NCBI GenBank assembly: GCA_963669155.1
Contig: OZ022586.1
Location: 671,050 to 735,049 of the forward strand
Direction: 5' to 3'
Length of the DNA stretch: 64,000 bases
Source: Arbacia lixula
Taxonomy: Eukaryota > Echinodermata > Echinoidea > Arbacioida > Arbaciidae
Part shown: positions 11,646-23,577 of the stretch, in pieces
How positions within the stretch are numbered: the first letter of the stretch is position 1
How the letters are laid out: the number at the start of each line of letters is the position of its first letter
Notes under the pieces: generated by a model
Databases searched by the model: none
Seen by the model: the letters and a program-made list of their open reading frames with translations, nothing else
What the model was told of the DNA's origin: nothing
Position numbers and translations under genes: made by a program

Positions 11646-11813
11646 GTATGCACCAATGCTGCATGGATGCTTTACTGCGCATCAAATATCGGCATTCAAT
11701 GTTATCTTCAAAAGTGTCACCCAACTTCGATTAGCTTTCATGCGTCGCTCAACGTTAAATAGCGCAAAAGCGTCGTTCAGCGTCTTTTTTGCGTCATGTT
11801 ATGAAATGGGTAT

Positions 11814-11972
11814 TTAAATTACATTGTTAGTTTTAATGGGATTCATCATATCTGCGTCAATTTTTGCCCAGACGCCGACGACGAAACTTTCGATGTCGCA
11901 CTCGTTCTCGCCTCGGATGATACGGAATAGACCGTCTTCACCCCACGCCGTCCCCCACGAGTTCGCGCAGAG
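11814..11972 (-). CDS. TINAGL1: TINAG-like exon 9: terminal exon with Asn motif
   Basis: Acceptor CATTGCAG. It encodes [17 protein letters not shown] and ends at TAA 11814-11816 after a short basic tail. Confidence 0.92.
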   Translation of the reverse strand, partial: LCANSWGTAWGEDGLFRIIRGENECDIESFVVGVWAKIDADMMNPIKTNNVI

Positions 11973-14900
11973 CTGCAATGAGGATGGTGAGAAAGAAAGA
12001 CGGTTAATGACTTATGACGCATGCTGCAAGTGTGATGTTTTTGCCATGCCGATGCGTCAATCTACTTTTCTCGATAAAAGGTCATCACACTTTACCATCC
12101 CCCGGCTTTCATTGTTTTTGATATGCATGATAATTATGATGAATAAAGTTTTGAATTTGATTTAAATTGATAGAAAACTAGCTCCTCACCCAGTATTTGA
12201 GCGGCCTGTTGGGGTACGAGGTATCCACGCCCCATCCCAGAATCCTGACGGAGTGCCAGCCGCCCTCCTCTTCGGGGTAAACCCCATCGCCTTGTATGTC
12301 CGTCTGCTCCGTGTCGAAGGTCACCTCAGACGCCGGCCCAGCCGTTTTCACCATCGGCAGGTGCCGGTATACACCGCCTCTGTACATGAAGAAGTCGCTC
12401 TTCACGTTGAAGACGGCTGGAGAAGCACACAAATATGAATATTGTGATTTAATGACGTACAAAATCATTTTTTTGATATTTAGAAGTGAATATGGAATGT
12501 TTTGCATATAGAGTTACAAAGTTTGATATACACATTTTCAGCTGAAATATCAAATATCAAGAAATTCCATTATTACGTGTGATCATTTCTTAAACGACGA
12601 GTTAAATTTCATTATCAAAAGAAATGTGAAATTGTTTCTGTAGCAAATAAACAGAAATTGCATGAATCAGAATCAGTCAAACCGATCGTGTGTCTTTTGT
12701 ATTTGTTTTAAAATATCTAAAAGAAACAATATAAACTTTTTTTCAATCAACAGCTGTTTCCAGTAAATCTGTACCCCAATTTTTCCGAACTTCGATAATA
12801 CAGAGTTAACCGTTTTCTGGTGATTGTATACAAACAATCTTCAACGTCAAACTCCGATACTTCAGGTACTTTTAAGTGCTTATTATGTTGACTGGCAAAG
12901 TAGGACAATATAGTAGATTACATTTCATGTACAATGCTCCCTTTTTCGCTTACCTTGTACCGGGCCGTTTTTGAATATTTCGGCTTTGATTTGCTCTTCC
13001 TGTGTTCGGAAAGAAAAGGAAAGAAGAGGAGAATCTTTAGAAAAAAAGGCAATGGTAATAGTCATGTACCACCATACATTTTCACTCATACCACTAACAT
13101 AATGGATATTACTGTCATCTTCATCGTCATACGGAATTTCAACATTATGAATGCGGAAAATGAACATTATTGTTTACTTCGTTATGATAGTATTAAACAG
13201 TATCCACAACTACCAAGGGTCATTTTTGTATTTACGTTGACCATAACAAAAATTAAAAAAAAATCGACGAAAGCGACTCTGCGTGACTCCATACGCCATA
13301 GCTTCGGGAGCTCTGTATAGCCTCGCTTCCAGGCTATTGGGCTTTTCTAAGCCAACTTATTAAATCAATGGGTCTGTCTGCAGGAGACTAATCGTTTCTT
13401 CATTTCTTCGCCGGAGACCGGAAAATGTGGGATAGACTAAGAAAAGAGCATAATAACAAAGTCACTAGTCTTGAAAGCAATATACTTTTTTTTTTACTTT
13501 GGATTAGAAATATCCAACAGTCTGGGAATCAGACTAGCTCTCCATGCTGTTCAAGTATTTGACGAGAAACAACAAAACCGCAAAAGATGAATACGAGAAA
13601 TAACTGTATGCAGCACGTGTAGGAAGTTTCCTTCTCGTTCGCCATCGAATTAATTTGACACTCTGGCACCCCACGGAGTTACGAAACTAGCATTGGTCAT
13701 GACTTTTGAAGGGAGATTGAAAAAAAAATTGTTGTTAATCAGCTGATTTAAAGAAAAGTGCTTTCGATCAAAATTCTACACCATTTTATGTTCCCCATGA
13801 GTTCTTACTTGATCACGAGAGAAACTAGACATCTATTTTTAAAGTGCATCTTAAATGGTAATGTAAAGTGACAATCAACTGACTCGAGCTCTCTATATAT
13901 GTTACACTTCGCTTACTGCACCGAGATATTTCCCAGAATGCATTAGCGATCTCTCCATTAAAGAAAACAAATAATGGTACAAATCTCAGTTTGTAGGAGA
14001 CCAGCAATTTCGATTAGATATCTTTAGGTTTAATTTTTGTTTGTAGCATTCGTTGTATTGTGGTGTGGTGAATGTTATATCATCACGAACAGGCGAATCA
14101 GTGTTACTATTTTGAATGGATGAATGTTCAAGAATTAAGTAATGAAAACATAAATGGACTGTGCATTCCCTTCCGACAATACGAGTTGTACGTATATATC
14201 TATACACGCGCATTGGGACACTCGAATTTTGGTGAGATATCTTAAAGATTGTCCGTCCCTTTTGCAAGCTTAAAGTTTGAAATCGTCTATCACGATCGTA
14301 ACTTGAAGAAAGTGTGATTCAAGACCATTTCTAAGAATATAGCATGTTGAAGCTTTCTGTATATGTAAAAAATTTCAGCCGTTAAATTTCAAACCGACTT
14401 TTTTCGTACCACGAAAAAAGTATTAGTCTTTGTTACAGTATCTATGTGGTTATTATGCGTGTGTGAAATCCTAATTTTATGAGTAACTACCAAACTTTGG
14501 AGATGATTCCTTCCATAGAACAATTTTTTTCATAATGCGTTTTATAATTTAATAAACAGATTAATCAATAAAGCAGATATTTCAACACAAACTGTTAAGA
14601 GCCTGAGGTAAAGACTATTAATCAGACGTTGTTTACGTGCATTATTTGAATTTTACACTACGTATCAGTTTCAAATTTTAAAATTAGAGCTTGCTAACAC
14701 TTCTCTATATGTTTTGCCAATGTTTCGATGGTTTTGTGGTGATCTGAAAAAGGGACTGGCTGTCTTTAAGTATAATCTTCGTTTGTAACATTCCTTGTAT
14801 CGTGGTGTCATGGCTGTTACCTCATCACGAACAGACCAATCAGTGGAACTATTTGGAAGGAATGTTCGAGATTAATACATATGGATTGTGTATTTCCTTT

Positions 14901-17900
14901 TGAAAATACGAGATGTACTTCTAAGGCACACATGCGGTTTCGAACGTCACGTCATATCTCCATTAATTGCCCGGGACAGTGATTGAATGGAGGCAAGTGA
15001 CCGGGCGTGTCGGAGACCGAATCGACAACAAGAGGCGTCATGCTGGCTTTGAATTATGGGGAAAGTTTCGAGATGTTCCATTCAAAGTTGAAGTCTATTT
15101 GTTCCCCATCATAATGTTGTAAGAAGACTCGAGTGATTGCTAACCTCTTTACGTATATCAACCTTTCATGTGTCAGTCAGGCTGCTTCCCTATGGGATTT
15201 ATGTGTGTTACTTGTGACAAAATCAGTACACCGTGGAACGTAAAGAGTCAACTACTGTCACGTTTCGGCAATAGTATTACATTATACAACGAGCATCAAT
15301 TGACCAATCACGTTCCTAGAATACTCATGAATATTCATAGAAGGGATATAATAGGAAATATTTTGTCTGGCACAGTCTTGGAACAATATGTGTTGACCTT
15401 TTTAGTGTACTTATATCTTTTGTTTACAATGAGTATCTGTAACCAATATTATAACAGAGATAATTTGTATCCTCAATTATTGTAAACGATGGCGTGATAT
15501 AATAAGGACGTATAGCATTTATACATCCTTAATATAATGGGTTAACTTGAACACAATGTAGCAAAAATTGCTTCTCTTGAACAAGGACCAAACGAGGGGG
15601 TGCAAGTTGGTGTAAATGTGTATACACAGTGACGAACATACAGAGGCGGACGGAGGGACAGACGGACACCACCGCAAAAACACGAGATCCTATCAGCTGT
15701 ATTGCTAGTCTCGGTGATAGACGCATTTTATCAACCGAATTCGAGTTCATAGCGCGTACTCGAGTTCAGGGCTGATTGAAATACGTCTAGAACCTAGACT
15801 ATCGTATTCCCAACAAGTGCATGTCTGCGTCAAAGAAAATGTAGATCTTCGTGATACATTTTCTGCATGAGATGTAGGATGCATTCCTTTAAGGTCATGA
15901 ACAATGCAAGTAATCTACAACCAAATATTTTGTAATAGGACGCTTGTAGGGCAGCCTTTCTCGCATGCTGATCTCAGGTATGTTCCCCCGTAGCGCGCAT
16001 GCGCCCAAGGACGTGTCGCTGCGAACTGAACAGGTACAGGTATTCGTGTCACGTGCGTCTGTCTGTAACAACCTGAAGCTGGGGAAATAGCGAGCTATTT
16101 TACCACTCCGGGCTGATGAAGTCAGCCCTTACCGTTAAATGTAGGGCATGGGTAAAGGTAGCCTCTTTGCCGATTGAAATAATACAAGTGTATAAATACC
16201 ATGGAAAAAAGAAAGGAAATATTGAAATAGAACTTTCCTCAAGATATTCGAAATGGAAACTGGCTTTGAGCGGAATTGTATTGATCGCTAAATTTCGAGT
16301 ATGTTTTGTACGGTGTTTTTCAAACTTTAACAAGGAAAGAATTCTACTTTTCATGAAGTTTCATGTAGCTATAACTGTGAGATCTCATACAAGTTATCTT
16401 TAGGGGAAACTGGTGATCGATGTCGCGTTTTATGACTTTGGTAAGAAAAAAAGGAGGCAAACTACCTTTAAAACACATCGAGAGCCTTTTACATATGACA
16501 GTGTCATCGTTCGGTTCAAGTCATAACGTATTAAGATATCAAATCAAATTAAGCAGCCGCCTCTTTCATACGTGACTTTTGCAATCGTTAGAGGGCGTGT
16601 TTTGTAGGGAAGTACAAGGTCTCATCTCCGTGGTACGCCTTCCAATGTCAGTCAAGGTGATGGTAACGTAATTAGCCCAAAGGTTAAGGGAGATTTTACA
16701 GCTAGCCCCTATTAGTGTAAAACCCACAGCAGACGACACGATTTTGCCACGATTCTACAGACCGTAAGGTCCTGCGACCGGACATGTGACGTCACCTCCT
16801 TGCACAAATGCAATGGCAGGGTCCTGTGATACAGCCAGTCGCAGAGTCATACTATCACTAATCGGATCGTGTCGTGTGCGGTGGCCTACATAGCCATCGT
16901 CCGTACAAACACTTTGTCAAGCATCCGGGGATCAAACAGGCGTGACGTCGTCGTCAAACAAGAGCATATGCCTATTCGCAACCGATAGCTAGGAGGGAGA
17001 GTAAAGTCTTGCTTCATATCAATCCTTGCAGCCATGGTAACGTCAAACATATACATCAACTGAAGAAAGTCATTTACTGTACATTTAAATCTGACTTTCA
17101 TCCAGATTACAATTTTTTTCGTGACATATTTAAAAATCTTACTCCATAAAATAGAAAGTATTAAATATTCACAAATTTGGCGATAGTATTATAGCAGTAA
17201 TATCATATCACAAGTAGAGTATCTAATTTGCTATCCTTATATTGATTTGGGAGATTTGCCAAAAGAAGTGTTTCTTTAAATGACATTCAAGTTATCTGAA
17301 CAGCACTAACTGGAATGTAGACAACGCTTGGTAATAGCGGCCAGCGATGCGCATTCTGGTGTACTGCCATTATGTTCGTCAACGGAAGTTCAGATTTAGG
17401 GTTCAGGGTTAGGATTAGTGGTTGGGATTATGTCCTAGGGTTAATTCTCTTTGACACGTTTACAAAAATTAACTTGGGTAATTTGGTGGTTGTTCTAGTC
17501 AATAAATGAATGGGAATTAGACGAAGAGGGAAACTACGCAAATATCAAACCACAGTTCATTTATTTCCGATTTATTCAAACAGGCTAGCCCTCTCAGCAA
17601 CGAATACAGCTCTTTCAAAGGACCCTGTTTATACAAAAATGACAGATTTCCAAAAAAGTCAATATTAGTTTTAGGTCTTGAATAAGGAAAGTACACGTGT
17701 ACTGACGACAGTGTCAAATCTATAGCGTCAAAACCCAACGCGGGTGACTTCAAGCTACATTCATGTCACGATCAAGTTTCATATGCCTGAAACACGATAT
17801 CTTGCACCGAGCCAAGGTTGCTTGCGCCCCCATCACCGAAACTATGTAAAGAACTTGCTCGAATGTTGACGAATTTGACACCAGAGTGTTCTAAATTAGA

Positions 17901-18099
17901 AGCTCATAATTGCCGTTGACAGATGAAGTGTAAGCTTGAGGATGCCATTTCCCCTCCCCTTGTACCCTCGATCCAGGCGAGAAAGTTGATACTTGAGACC
18001 ATGTGAGACGGGGAGACAGAGGGTGGGGAAGGGGGACATGGATAGGGAGAGGGGGAAAGAAGATGGGGAAGGAGGGACAGAGAGGGGGAGAAGGAGAGT

Positions 18100-18162
<63 letters not shown>

Positions 18163-21100
18163 GGGGAAACAACAGAGAGAGAAAGGGGGCAGGCAGAGAG
18201 AGAGGGGGGAGGGAGGGACAGATAGACAGGGAAAGAGAACGGGGAAGATGGAAAAGGAGAGAGAAAGGGGGTAGACAGGTGGGGGAGAGGGAGGGATAGA
18301 TAGACAGAGAGAGAGAACGAGGGAGAGAGAGAACAAAAAGATAGAGAGAGGGGGGGAGGGGGAGGAGGGGTAGAGAGACCGAGTCAGAAAAGGGGGGACA
18401 GACATACACACAGAGAAAGATAAATAGGAGATATGAGAATTGGGGATTGTTATGCCTCCTGCGGACCTGCAACGCTGTCGATATGACATACACAGATTTA
18501 ACTCCTTGTGTGCTACGTGTATTTTTTCACACGTAATACACATAAATCTCATAGAGCAGCGGTTTATCAGGAACACACAGGATTAATAACAAGAGGGAAA
18601 CATTATATACTTACATCGTTTGCTATCCTATATGGTGGCGTTGAAGGGTATCTGCGACTTTTGACGGTCGGGTTTGGACAGAACGGGGGCACTGAATCTC
18701 GACCTCTGATATAGCACGCACCCTTTTTCATTTCCATATCTGACGTTGTTCCGCTGAGGTAGGGGTAGCAATCTTCGGTGACAACTCTGTAGAGATTGAA
18801 ACAAAATAAAAGAGTGATCGTTAAATCATAGCAAATTATTCATCCTGGTCTTCCTTCCTCTTTGTCCTTCTCCACTTCCCGCTCTGTTTCGTCTTATAAT
18901 TATTTATACTCGTATGCTTCCTCTTTCTCCATTTTTATTGCCTTACTTCATCTTCACCTCCCAGTTCTCTACCTTCCACTCCTCCCTCCTCTTTCTGTTA
19001 AACTTCTATGAATACCTTACCCGTCATAGCCATCTTTCCTGATAAGCCACCTTTTTCCTCACTTCCCCTTTTAATTGTTCTCATTCGTATTTATCCCCCC
19101 CCCCTTTCCCTCTCCTCTAGTATGATATCAGCATGGTATCAGGTAGCACCTACCCCTTACCCATGTTTTATAATGTTGTTTCTCTTTCTCATTTGATTCC
19201 TTCTTCTTCTTCTTCTTCTTCTTCTTCTTCTTCTTCTTCTTCTTCTTCTTTTTCTCCTTCTTCTTCTTCTTCTTCTTCTTCTTCTTCTTCTTCTTCTTCT
19301 TCTTCTTCTTCTTCTTCTTCTTCTTCTTCTTCTTCTTCTTCTTCTTCTTCTTCTTCTTCTTCTTCTTCTTCTTCTTCTTCTTCTCCTTCTTCTTCATCTT
19401 ATATTCTTCTCCTATTCCTTTTCCTTTTTCTTTTCATCATCTTCTTCATATTCTCCTCCAGAGCAGACCACTCCCTTCTTAATCTACTCTCCATTTTTAA
19501 TTAAATCGTCCTCTTCTTCTCCTTCTTTCTGCCTTCTTTTACCTCTCTTCCTTCATCTTTCTTATCACCTTCTTCTCCCTACTCACGCTCATAGCTTAGG
19601 AGCAGCCACGACCTCCTTCTTACCCTCTTTTCCGCATGTACCACCAGGCGCGGTCCAGATGCCCCCCACTGCACCCCTGCTGCCTCTTGACGTTACAGGA
19701 CAACAGGTGCTGAGGGGACAGTTTCATACCCCTCATGGTCCCATTCGACTGGATGGACAGACGATCCGAAGCAGTAGCTGCAATTTGGAAATATATCATC
19801 AGACAATACCATTTTAAAATATCACACAATTACTGTCTTAATTGATAAATTTTCTGCTCTCGCCCCGACACTCTGGAATAATAATCCATGAAGCATCAAC
19901 TATAGATTCCTTCAAGAACCATCTGAAAACTCATCTCTTTAGGCAAATATTGTCGATCTATATAAGTATGTATCTTTTCTTTGTGTCCTTATATTTGATC
20001 TCTCTAAAGCACTTAGACACACTGTACTAAGCGCTAAATAAATGTTATATTGCCATTGTTATCATTAACTTAATTTCAGTGTAAGAATTTTGTTACGAAG
20101 TTGGCGAACATAATAGTTTGACTTCCATAGACACGTCACCCTTTCTTGATATTCTCCATCATTAACACTCGTATCCCAACACTAACATATATATGTAGCG
20201 ACTTGATATACGATCATTCCTGCATCCACGATCAGAACCGTACCGAAACCTCCTACAATCCAATATACTCCCATAAGAATAACCCTGCATTCCCCTCATA
20301 AAATCATTTACATCAATTCAAATTAGGAAAATATAACATTTTTACGACGTCAACGTCAACGTCGAACCACCCACCTGCTGTCGACATCGCCCACGAGCTG
20401 GCGCAGTTGCCCTGGTCCTGCACGGGCTCGATCAGGCCCGGCCAGTGAGTGCGGGCGTCGAACTCGCTGGGGAGCCTTAGCGCGGCCGCGTCGGCCCGGA
20501 TCTCGTGCATGCTCATAACGGCAGCCGTGGGCTTAATCGTTCCCAGGCGGTAGTGCATGAGGTCCTCGGTCGTCGTGCCCCAGAACTCGGTCTGGTTGCC
20601 CGCCGACCACCTGGGAGGTGAGATTAACAGAGGGAAGAGATTAGAGAGGGTGCGATGAACAGAGGGAAGAGATTAACAGACGGGGATATTAACAGTATAG
20701 TTTGAAAGTTACTGAGGAGTGAAATTTCTAACTGGGGTACATTAATAGTCGATGGAGATTAAATGATGAGGGAGATTAACATACAGTGGTGTATACAAAG
20801 GGGAGATTAACAGACCAGGGAAAATTACTGAAAAGGACATCTACAAATGAGGGACAATAACAATCAAAAAAGATTAACAAAGAGTGGTACATGTATCTAA
20901 TCATGTCATATTTTCATTTTATTTTATTTTCAACTTTTCATTCTTCCCTACATTCCTTTCCTCCAGAGCCGTGTGGGGCAGTAACATGAGAGAGGGGGGA
21001 GGGGTGAGGGTAGGGGGTTCAACTTGGAGTGATGTCACTTCCGAGACTCCGTAGCGCACTCACCCGAAGTTGCCGTCGTTGATCTCGTTGACGGCTCCCT

Positions 21101-23577
21101 GGTTGATGGCGCAGACTTTTTGTTCGCAAACAAAGGTGGCGAACTCGTAGAGCACGGGCTGACAGGTGCTGCAAAATAATGGTAAATAATCAATATGCTG
21201 AATTATGTATGCATTCTTGGACAAATCACGAGTATCAACTTTAATAAACAGTCAATCGGCAGCGATCGCTCGTTCTATAGAAATCATGAGCGTTTTATTT
21301 TCCGTCTCGCGAAATCTTACGCGCAGATTTTGCTGCACCTAGATTATGAAGGAATTCGACATGCTCGCGAGATCTTTTGCTGGTGTCTTCTGGAAGCATA
21401 CTGATCAGGGATTTTTTAGACAGGGATTGAGATTATATGTTTCTTAATAAATATTTTCATTTTTTTCCATCCAGGATCTAGTGACCGTGTATACAAATGG
21501 TAACATGGTATAAAAACGTGATAAAAACGCCTCCTCTAAAGTCACCACTTATTAAAGAAATTCATTATTTCAGTTCATTTAACGATTATAAGAACGGAAC
21601 AACAAAAATAAAACACATTTACATAGATCAAATTATGGTATTTGCATACATATAATAATGGTATGGACCCCTAAGAAGCAACTTTTCTTATGGGCGGGGA
21701 CCTTAACAAAACAAAATAATTGATTGTATAAAGATAAACAGCGGTAATCAGATACATTTATATGAAGTCAATGTTATAAAGTTATATACCATTTCTTTCT
21801 TTATATTATTCTCTTGTATATCACCACTCTTATAAGACCACCCAAATAAAGAAAACATTGAAGATTTAAATAAGGCCTTTTAAGAGGTGGTGCAGATGGT
21901 GATCACGTGATACTTACCATAAGTTGCAATTAATCCTGAGCGTCTCTCCGACCAGATAGTCCCTGTCGTCATGGCAACACAGCAACTCCACCTCCGCTGC
22001 GGGCCAAGTGAAGAAGATTGCTATTAACCCTTCATGCGCTAGACATAACGGCGCTCGATGGGACTTGAGTGTATTCTTGTGAATACATTAACACGTGGCA
22101 CATAAAGAGGATCAACTTTAATAAACACATTAGCAATATCAATAATACGGTGATAATGATGATAAAGTTGATGATACTTAACTAGTCCTTCTACTGACGG
22201 TAATAATACTAATGTTGATTTACATATCCAATACTCATCTTTGCGCTTTGCAAAATGAAATACTTACAATACATGTGTATTCATTATGAACTATGAAAGA
22301 AAATGCATGTTTTACAACCCTTAATGACCAGTATCGCGGTATTTAGGTTTCATGTATCTGATGGGTGATCGTGTTAACTCAGGCCTGTCAACACCGGATG
22401 CGTGCATGTGATTTTCTTCAGTGCGTCAAGTCAGTGCGTCTATACACGCCTCAAGCCATTAATCGCAACGAGAGCGCATGAAACCAGACATATGCTTCTC
22501 AATAGGATTTGTGCGCATTGCTGATGACAAAATGCACACCTGGCACACAAAGGGTTAAACAACTGACGCATCAATAACGCAAACATCCCTGGTGACCAGA
22601 TTTTATATTTCGTAATCAAACCAAGTGATGGCATATCTTTATAAGCTTCGCACGTTGTCTTGATAGTTGACCACTCATTGCCCTAACGTCCTTTAATAGG
22701 AAACGTCACGTATTAGGAAGACAGCGGGACATCACTCAGTGCACGGGGTCACAAGCAAGCCATAGATTCCAGCCAATTATGACTACCTTGTTTCAATCTT
22801 TATGCGCCATAGAGGCATTTTTGCACTGGTTATACACACCATTCCCATAGGGCGGCAGAGGAGGAGTTGGACCTGAGTTTACCGTTACTAGCTTAATGAA
22901 ATATACCATAAACATGCCGGCAACTCTCTTAACATATTGAGTGAATCAGAAAGTTGTTTAAAGTTGTCTTGTTTGAAGTAAGAACATTTTAATTATGAGC
23001 TCATAATAATTGGTAGAGTTACTCTCCCAACATATTTCGGCACCCTTTTCATCAGGATCTTTAAAATAATGAGACTGAGACTACCCTGTAAATGTATATA
23101 AAACTTGAATAAAATAAAATAAATAAAGTAAAAGAAATCAAATACAATAAAATAAAATAAAAATGTCAAAGAGCTCATCAAAATTGAGAACGCCGTTGTC
23201 ACGTTGGTGACTGTACCTTGTTTTTTGGCCTCTATGATCACGCTGGGCGGCGGCCTCTCCCCTAGACAGACCTCGTAGAAGTCCGGGCAGCAGTCCGGGT
23301 CGTTGCGGCGACAGAAACCGTCGCAATAGCACAGCGTGGTCGGGTTCGCTGTCGGGAACTGGGCGTGGCAGTAGTCGTTTCGTAGCAGACCGCGCCTTGC
23401 CATGCTCTCGTCCAGGACTTGGATGTCGCGTGTGACGTTGCAGCAGCCCCGCACGGCGCAGTACCGGCCCAAATTCTGGGCCGATGCGCCCCCTGGAAGG
23501 AGGGCAAAGACGGCGACGATAGCTACGATGAGGAGGATGGATCGGGGGAGAGAGTTTGTCGTCGACCACGACGCCAT
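11814..23577 (-). CDS. TINAGL1: Secreted TINAG/TINAGL1-like protein (inactive papain-fold), nine exons
   Basis: Exons in transcript order: 23577-23217, 21996-21918, 21168-21064, 20610-20375, 19777-19624, 18786-18615, 12999-12954, 12416-12190 and 11972-11814. All have AG/GT junctions and sum to 1,539 nt, or 512 residues plus stop. Seen: signal peptide (1-33, ending ASA), somatomedin-B-like Cys domain (about 39-104, with CYCDGFC and DCCPDF), follistatin-like Cys segment (about 125-170) and a cathepsin-B-like domain from about 225. The catalytic Cys position is Ser254 (CASSW), while His439 ([10 protein letters not shown]) and Asn464 (ANSWG) remain. GCSGG is at about 295-299. A Cys-to-Ser change here is typical of TINAG/TINAGL1, extracellular and basement-membrane proteins lacking protease activity; vertebrate members are about 470 residues. 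An in-frame upstream ATG at 23658 would add 27 residues. I chose 23577 because the signal peptide follows directly. Which vertebrate paralogue it matches is uncertain. Confidence 0.93.
12190..12416 (-). CDS. TINAGL1: TINAG-like exon 8: active-site His exon
   Basis: Acceptor TTCTCCAG, donor TACTGG|GTGAGG. It encodes [12 protein letters not shown] and [12 protein letters not shown], with the family's catalytic-position His. Confidence 0.92.
12954..12999 (-). CDS. TINAGL1: TINAG-like exon 7: 46-nt mini-exon
   Basis: Acceptor GAACACAG, donor CAAG|GTAAGC. It encodes [15 protein letters not shown], the conserved NGPVQ helix end of cathepsin-B-like proteins. It is easily missed by gene finders because it sits alone after a 5.6-kb intron. 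Confidence 0.88.
14022..14240 (+). repeat. Diverged direct repeat in intron 6, copy A
   Basis: The order of motifs GTTTGTAGCATTC, TTGTAT.GTGGTGT, ATCATCACGAACAG and ACGAG.TGTAC is the same as in copy B about 740 bp downstream. Confidence 0.75.
14762..14962 (+). repeat. Diverged direct repeat in intron 6, copy B
   Basis: It aligns to 14022-14240 with many substitutions and small indels. The shared core TCATCACGAACAG is at about 14823. Confidence 0.75.
15166..15254 (-). repeat. TTAAC-type short interspersed repeat, reverse copy
   Basis: CCTATGGGATTTATGTGTGT then GTGACAAAATCAGTACACC and GTAAAGAGT are the reverse complement of the family core. Confidence 0.55.
18090..18365. repeat. GA-rich microsatellite block with G-run
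   Basis: Uninterrupted GA repeat at about 18103-18150, then a G-run and degenerate GGGA/GAGA sequence. It lies in intron 6 of the TINAG-like gene. Confidence 0.95.
18500..18590 (+). repeat. TTAAC-type short interspersed repeat, copy beside exon 6
   Basis: ACACGTAATACACATAAATC and TCATAGAGCAGCGGTTTATC match the family core. It lies about 25 bp past the exon 6 donor, inside the intron. Confidence 0.5.
18615..18786 (-). CDS. TINAGL1: TINAG-like exon 6: [10 protein letters not shown] segment
   Basis: Acceptor CTCTACAG, donor GAT|GTAAGT. It encodes [13 protein letters not shown], a Cys-containing loop and PYRIAND. Confidence 0.9.
19198..19396. repeat. (CTT)n / (GAA)n microsatellite in intron 5 of the TINAG-like gene
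   Basis: About 65 triplets with two single-base interruptions (near 19250 and 19384). On the sense strand of the host gene it reads GAA/AAG. Confidence 0.97.
19624..19777 (-). CDS. TINAGL1: TINAG-like exon 5: papain-fold core
   Basis: Acceptor TTGCAG, donor GAGG|GTAAGA. It encodes [11 protein letters not shown] and [14 protein letters not shown], the equivalent of the GCNGG region in cathepsin B. Confidence 0.92.
20375..20610 (-). CDS. TINAGL1: TINAG-like exon 4: linker and Cys-to-Ser active site
   Basis: Acceptor CTCCCAG, donor GCAG|GTGGGT. It encodes the propeptide-like linker (YRLGT), LPSEFDAR and [14 protein letters not shown]. The nucleophile Cys of papain enzymes is replaced by Ser. 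Confidence 0.93.
21064..21168 (-). CDS. TINAGL1: TINAG-like exon 3: rest of Cys-rich segment
   Basis: Acceptor TTTTGCAG, donor TTCGG|GTGAGT. It encodes [10 protein letters not shown].. and ends NDGNFG, the linker that leads to Trp-Ser in the family. Confidence 0.9.
21918..21996 (-). CDS. TINAGL1: TINAG-like exon 2: start of follistatin-like segment
   Basis: Acceptor CCCGCAG, donor TATG|GTAAGT. It completes the Ala codon split from exon 1 and encodes [20 protein letters not shown]. Confidence 0.9.
22026..22115 (-). repeat. TTAAC-type short interspersed repeat, diverged copy
   Basis: It begins TTAACCCTTCATGCGC and ends GGCACATAAAGAGG, with TGGGACTTGAGTGTATTC in the core position. Confidence 0.45.
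22475..22560 (-). repeat. TTAAC-type short interspersed repeat, reverse copy
   Basis: ATAGGATTTGTGCGCATTGC, GACAAAATGCACACC and the end CAAAGGGTTAAAC match the reverse family core. Confidence 0.55.
22800..22888 (+). repeat. TTAAC-type short interspersed repeat, copy in intron 1
   Basis: TATGCGCCATAGAGGCATTT, then GGTTATACACACCATTCCCA and TAGGGCGGCAGAGGAGGAGT. This is one of the best-preserved copies. Confidence 0.65.
23217..23577 (-). CDS. TINAGL1: TINAG-like exon 1: signal peptide and somatomedin-B-like domain
   Basis: It starts at ATG 23577-23575 and ends at donor CAAG|GTACAG. A hydrophobic core ([14 protein letters not shown]) and an ASA cleavage context are followed by about 65 residues with paired cysteines (GCC, CYCDGFC, DCCPDF). 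Confidence 0.92.

Larger units (their letters stand above)
10980..12065. repeat. Cluster of GCGTC / GACGC motifs
   Basis: About twenty GCGTC or GACGC words occur in about 1.1 kb. They include a short tandem run of ATGCGTCAAGCT-like units at 10995-11042. The cluster covers the 3' flank and last exon of the TINAG-like gene. It may be a decayed repeat. A regulatory role is not shown. Confidence 0.45.
13000..18614 (-). other. TINAGL1: Intron 6 of the TINAG-like gene (5.6 kb)
   Basis: It is non-coding. It holds a pair of ~200-bp diverged direct repeats (14022-14240 and 14762-14962), a TTAAC-type repeat copy (15166-15254) and the GA-rich block at 18090-18365. The rest shows nothing I can name. Confidence 0.8.

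Noticed and set aside
17891-18576. 200-226-codon Ser/Leu/Pro-rich frames
   Set aside because: Translations of a GA/CT microsatellite in three frames; the same applies at 25520-26090, 32582-32956, 40552-40920 and 44939-45529.
19133-19504. Long poly-Ser and poly-Lys frames
   Set aside because: They are translations of the CTT/GAA microsatellite lying in an intron.
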